From NCBI GenBank assembly GCA_000499405.2, contig HG738138.1, positions 8,554,888 through 8,618,887 of the forward strand: 64,000 bases of DNA, in the 5' to 3' direction. This document shows positions 63,930 through 64,000 of this stretch, one piece after another; the stretch's first letter is position 1, and each line of letters opens with the position of its first letter. Source of the stretch: Onchocerca volvulus (lineage: Eukaryota > Nematoda > Chromadorea > Rhabditida > Onchocercidae). The position numbers and the translations under genes are program-made. The notes under the pieces were generated by a model. The model saw only the letters and a program-made list of their open reading frames with translations. It was not told the origin of the DNA and searched no databases.

Positions 63930-64000
63930 CTATAAAATGTTTTCTTCAACAACAAAAACAAATTCCACTTGGTGACCAATTAGAGTAATTTGAACGACCT

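Overview
The window is nuclear DNA of a nematode. Nine protein-coding genes can be assembled exon by exon. They have many short exons, GT..AG introns of roughly 70 to 2,000 bases with TTTCAG-like acceptors, AT-rich non-coding sequence and long homopolymer or simple-repeat tracts. Protein similarity, intron style and base composition suggest a clade III (spirurid, probably filarial) worm; that placement is inference. I see no bacterial operons, CRISPR array, tRNA or rRNA gene.

Layout. 1-12.8 kb (+): let-70/UBC-2 ubiquitin-conjugating enzyme (989-2591), a MINDY-1/2 deubiquitinase (3850-7040) and autophagy E1 ATG7 (8298-12816). 13.8-23.8 kb (-): a UBL4A/Get5 homologue (13786-15307) and a folliculin-interacting protein, FNIP (16338 to about 23799, 5' exon not found). 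23.8-35.4 kb: about 11.5 kb without a confident gene, holding several decayed copies of one dispersed repeat, an orphan-looking terminal exon at 26989-27062 and a GC-rich island near 28.0-28.5 kb. 35.4-46.2 kb: a divergent pair, GRP94/endoplasmin (35386-40161, -) and signal peptide peptidase IMP-2 (42699-46162, +). 50.3-53.2 kb (-): a single-finger GATA transcription factor of EGL-18/ELT-6 type. 53.2-61.3 kb: about 8 kb upstream of it without recognisable coding sequence but rich in simple repeats. 61.3-63.9 kb (-): a TM9SF3 nonaspanin that runs off the right edge.

The gene products fall into two themes: ubiquitin, autophagy and lysosomal signalling (LET-70, MINDY, ATG7, FNIP) and ER/secretory-pathway biology (UBL4A, GRP94, SPP, TM9SF3). 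The clustering more likely reflects old gene order than co-regulation. From memory of C. elegans gene names, let-70 (M7.1) and atg-7 (M7.5) share one cosmid and enpl-1 (T05E11.3) and imp-2 (T05E11.5) share another, all on chromosome IV, where egl-18 and elt-6 also lie. The window therefore looks like a conserved chromosome-IV block.

The most interesting items are: an 84-nt intronic hairpin antisense to FNIP whose arm differences are partly G-U wobbles; a 15-nt last coding exon in MINDY that carries a CaaX box; a non-standard HSEL ER-retrieval tail on GRP94; a dispersed repeat whose copies keep remnants of one short reading frame; and the orphan exon at 27.0 kb. No clearly new multi-gene system was found.
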